Part shown: in pieces, positions 62,573 through 64,000 of the stretch | Layout of the letters: each line of letters starts with the position of its first letter | Position numbering within the stretch: the first letter of the stretch is position 1 | Source: Myxococcales bacterium | GTDB taxonomy: Bacteria > Myxococcota_A > Polyangia > Palsa-1104 > JAEUJZ01 | DNA length: 64,000 nucleotides | Assembly (NCBI GenBank): GCA_016794465.1 | Contig: JAEUKA010000053.1 | Coordinates: forward strand, 165,530-229,529 | Direction: 5' to 3' | Made by a program: the position numbers and the translations under genes | The notes under the pieces: generated by a model | Told to the model about the DNA's origin: nothing | The model's input: only the letters and a program-made list of their open reading frames with translations | The model's database searches: none

Positions 62573-63157
62573 TCAAGCAGGCAGACGCTCTGCCGCTGCG
62601 AATCCCAAGCGCAGGAGGAACTCCCAGGCTGCCGCCACCGTGCGGAGCCCCATGCGACGCTGCGTCGCCTGAAGCTGCGCATAGGTCGAGGGTAAGATGC
62701 GGACGCACACTCCCTTCCTACCGCTATCTGGGCCGTCGTATGAATGTGGATCTCCGGCCACTCCTTCCAGCCAACCGGGGAAGCCCTCGCGTCCGATAGG
62801 TCGGCGAGAGATCGCGGAGGTCAGCCGCTCGACGGCATGATCCAGAGCATCGAGACGAGGCAGAATTTCCGACATGGATGGATCGGAGTACTCCTCCCTT
62901 GGCAGCGCATGGTCGGGAGAGCGCGGACGAGGAATCGACGGCTCGGGGAAGTGTTCGCGCGGCATCGACGGTGGAATCGGTGGGACTGCGCTTGTAGGCA
63001 GAGAGTCTGTCTCCTCTGTTGACCCTCGCGATGGATTGCGCAGCGATGCCGTCCAGTCGTCGTCTGGCTCGCCGCTGTCCTTCGCCCACAGGGGGCCTCT
63101 CATGCGCTCCTGATGGCCCGCTACTTCATCTAACAGAGTGTCCTTGTCCAGCCTCAT
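62573..63157 (-). CDS. ParA-partner protein with ribbon-helix-helix-like C-terminus
   Basis: 194 residues. The start ATG overlaps the parA stop (ATGA), as in partition operons. The middle (about 45-100) is a Pro/Ser/Arg-rich disordered linker (PSMPREHFPEPSIPRPRSPDHALPREEYSD). The C-terminal 40 residues, CVRILPSTYAQLQATQRRMGLRTVAAAWEFLLRLGF, look like a strand followed by two helices, as in ribbon-helix-helix DNA-binding domains. A centromere-binding role beside ParA fits this context; the motif is suggestive only. The palindromes at 62272-62343 are its natural candidate binding sites. Confidence 0.62.
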   Translation of the reverse strand: MRLDKDTLLDEVAGHQERMRGPLWAKDSGEPDDDWTASLRNPSRGSTEETDSLPTSAVPPIPPSMPREHFPEPSIPRPRSPDHALPREEYSDPSMSEILPRLDALDHAVERLTSAISRRPIGREGFPGWLEGVAGDPHSYDGPDSGRKGVCVRILPSTYAQLQATQRRMGLRTVAAAWEFLLRLGFAAAERLPA

Positions 63158-63954
63158 TCGTCGTCATCCCAGCCAGAAACATAGGGAGCGCGCGAGGATG
63201 CGGCGGGCGGCGCGGGCCAGGGATGATGCGGACGTGCCCGCTGCCATGCCATCTGCGCAAACGTCTCGACGGCACTTAGGAATGTCGCCGTGCTGCGGCC
63301 CGTTCGTGGAAGCGTCCAGATCGACTCGCCGCTGTTGTGCGCTTCTTTGATGCGCCGCGTCTTCAGCAGCGGCTCAGGATAGAAGTCGAGGGGTCGCTGT
63401 AGGACATCTTCCATCACCCCGACGTTGTACTTCCAGTCGTCAGGGTCCTCGCGTCCGAGCCGCACCATAATAATGTCACTGTTGCTCGGCGTGCGCCTCA
63501 GCATGGTGAGGATGTTGCGTGCTGCGTCCGCGCCATCCACGGTTGCGACGAGCAAGACACCCGGCAGACTGCCGCCCTGTACCTCGGGCGGGGTGTCGAG
63601 TACCGTCATGTCGAACGAGCCGAGCCCCATGCGATCCGGCCCTTTTCGGTACAACACATCGATCACTTTTTCGCCTCGGATGCCTGTCACTGTGAGGGTG
63701 CCCGCCCCGTAGTGTCGCGTCGCGATGGCCCCCTCCGAACGACCCACTCCCAGACGAAACCGCGCGTCCTCCTGCGTGTCACAGGTCATCAGCAGCACGC
63801 GAAGACCCGCGAAGGCCAGCCGCTCCGCGATGGGAACCGCCAGCGCCGTCTTGCCAGCCCCACCTTTATAGGAGGCCACCACGACCGTCGGCACGAGCGG
63901 CGAATACAGACCCGGTGGGTCTTGAGAAATGCGGGAAGAGCGGACTGTGGGCAT
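63154..63954 (-). CDS. parA: ParA-family ATPase
   Basis: 266 residues from the ATG at 63954, with GAGGTG seven bases upstream. The deviant Walker A motif is ASYKGGAGKTALAV with both lysines of the ParA/MinD type; switch regions follow as LMTCDTQEDA and FDMTVLDTPPEV. VLLVATVDGADAARN and IIMVRLGREDPDDWKYN continue the fold. ParA-type ATPases position plasmids or chromosomes or other large cargoes. The short N-terminal extension before the Walker motif lacks an obvious HTH domain, so it resembles chromosomal/type Ib ParA proteins. It overlaps the downstream RHH-like gene by four bases. Tandem repeats just upstream may be its operator. Confidence 0.88.
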   Translation of the reverse strand: MPTVRSSRISQDPPGLYSPLVPTVVVASYKGGAGKTALAVPIAERLAFAGLRVLLMTCDTQEDARFRLGVGRSEGAIATRHYGAGTLTVTGIRGEKVIDVLYRKGPDRMGLGSFDMTVLDTPPEVQGGSLPGVLLVATVDGADAARNILTMLRRTPSNSDIIMVRLGREDPDDWKYNVGVMEDVLQRPLDFYPEPLLKTRRIKEAHNSGESIWTLPRTGRSTATFLSAVETFAQMAWQRARPHHPWPAPPAASSRAPYVSGWDDDE

Positions 63955-63967
63955 TGGGACACCTCGC

Positions 63968-63985
63968 GATATCGGGAATATCGGG
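63968..63985. promoter_or_regulatory. Tandem (G/A)ATATCGGG repeat upstream of parA
   Basis: GATATCGGG (63968-63976) and AATATCGGG (63977-63985) lie head to tail about 14 bases before the parA start. They may bind the RHH-like partner or another repressor and control the parA operon. The window ends 15 bases later, so further copies cannot be seen. Confidence 0.4.
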
Positions 63986-64000
63986 CCAACGTAATACCCG

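Noticed and set aside
62555..62600. tRNA T-arm-like GGTTCAATTCC
   Set aside because: No matching stem, anticodon arm or acceptor stem could be folded around it.

Overview
This 64 kb window looks like chromosome of a GC-rich, didermic, predatory or social soil bacterium, most likely a member of the Myxococcota. The evidence is the company of genes rather than any single marker: many large lipoproteins with clear lipoboxes, a eukaryotic-type Ser/Thr kinase with a HEAT-repeat tail followed by a PEGA-domain protein, a separate pseudokinase, very large TPR/transglutaminase proteins, a CheB-CheR-PAS hybrid kinase, a VLCAD-like acyl-CoA dehydrogenase and a branched-chain 2-oxoacid dehydrogenase operon. 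The phylum is an inference; no rRNA or tRNA gene was recognised in the window.

Layout. 0-12.4 kb: the 3' end of mnmE, lipoproteins, a Gfo/Idh/MocA oxidoreductase, a diguanylate cyclase, a SUMF1-like protein, a patatin phospholipase, an ArsC/Spx-like protein, a cytochrome c'-like lipoprotein, a YheT-type hydrolase, a farnesyl-diphosphate synthase and two tandem MCE (MlaD-like) proteins. 12.6-17.2 kb: one 1527-residue CheB-CheR-PAS-kinase-receiver protein. 17.3-28.1 kb (minus strand): a compact run reading dut > pseudokinase > DUF3857/transglutaminase-TPR protein > diverged sister of the same > SctJ/YscJ-like lipoprotein > universal stress protein, with the first four genes coupled or overlapping. 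28.1-32.9 kb: acyl-CoA dehydrogenase, an exported HAD-fold lipoprotein, a UPRT-like protein and hpt.

32.9-40.8 kb is the most disturbed stretch. A 152-bp hairpin element with 17-bp perfect arms follows hpt. A Ser/Thr kinase gene is then split inside its HRD catalytic loop by about 845 bp of patchwork DNA (an AT-rich left end, a piece of a broken gene, four copies of a 42-bp repeat). The PEGA protein and a beta-helix-like lipoprotein follow.

40.8-51.6 kb: RNase Z, RsmB, glutamate dehydrogenase, a DUF481-like barrel, a DJ-1/PfpI protein plus a monooxygenase-domain membrane protein, a divergent MBL-hydrolase/LysR pair, an orphan TolQ/ExbB, and a zinc-ribbon HTH regulator divergent from a small orphan gene across two overlapping palindromes. 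51.6-56.3 kb: a 2-oxoacid dehydrogenase operon with two different E1-alpha genes, one E1-beta and one E2, but no E3. 56.5-61.8 kb: a DUF2760 protein and two divergent Hsp70 proteins in one coupled operon. 61.9-64 kb: a gene that seems truncated, a cluster of perfect palindromes, and a ParA/ribbon-helix-helix-like pair suggestive of a partition module of an integrated element or of a second replicon-like locus.

Coordinates of starts were chosen by codon, Shine-Dalgarno spacing and signal-peptide logic. Family names come from recognised motifs only; no database search was run.
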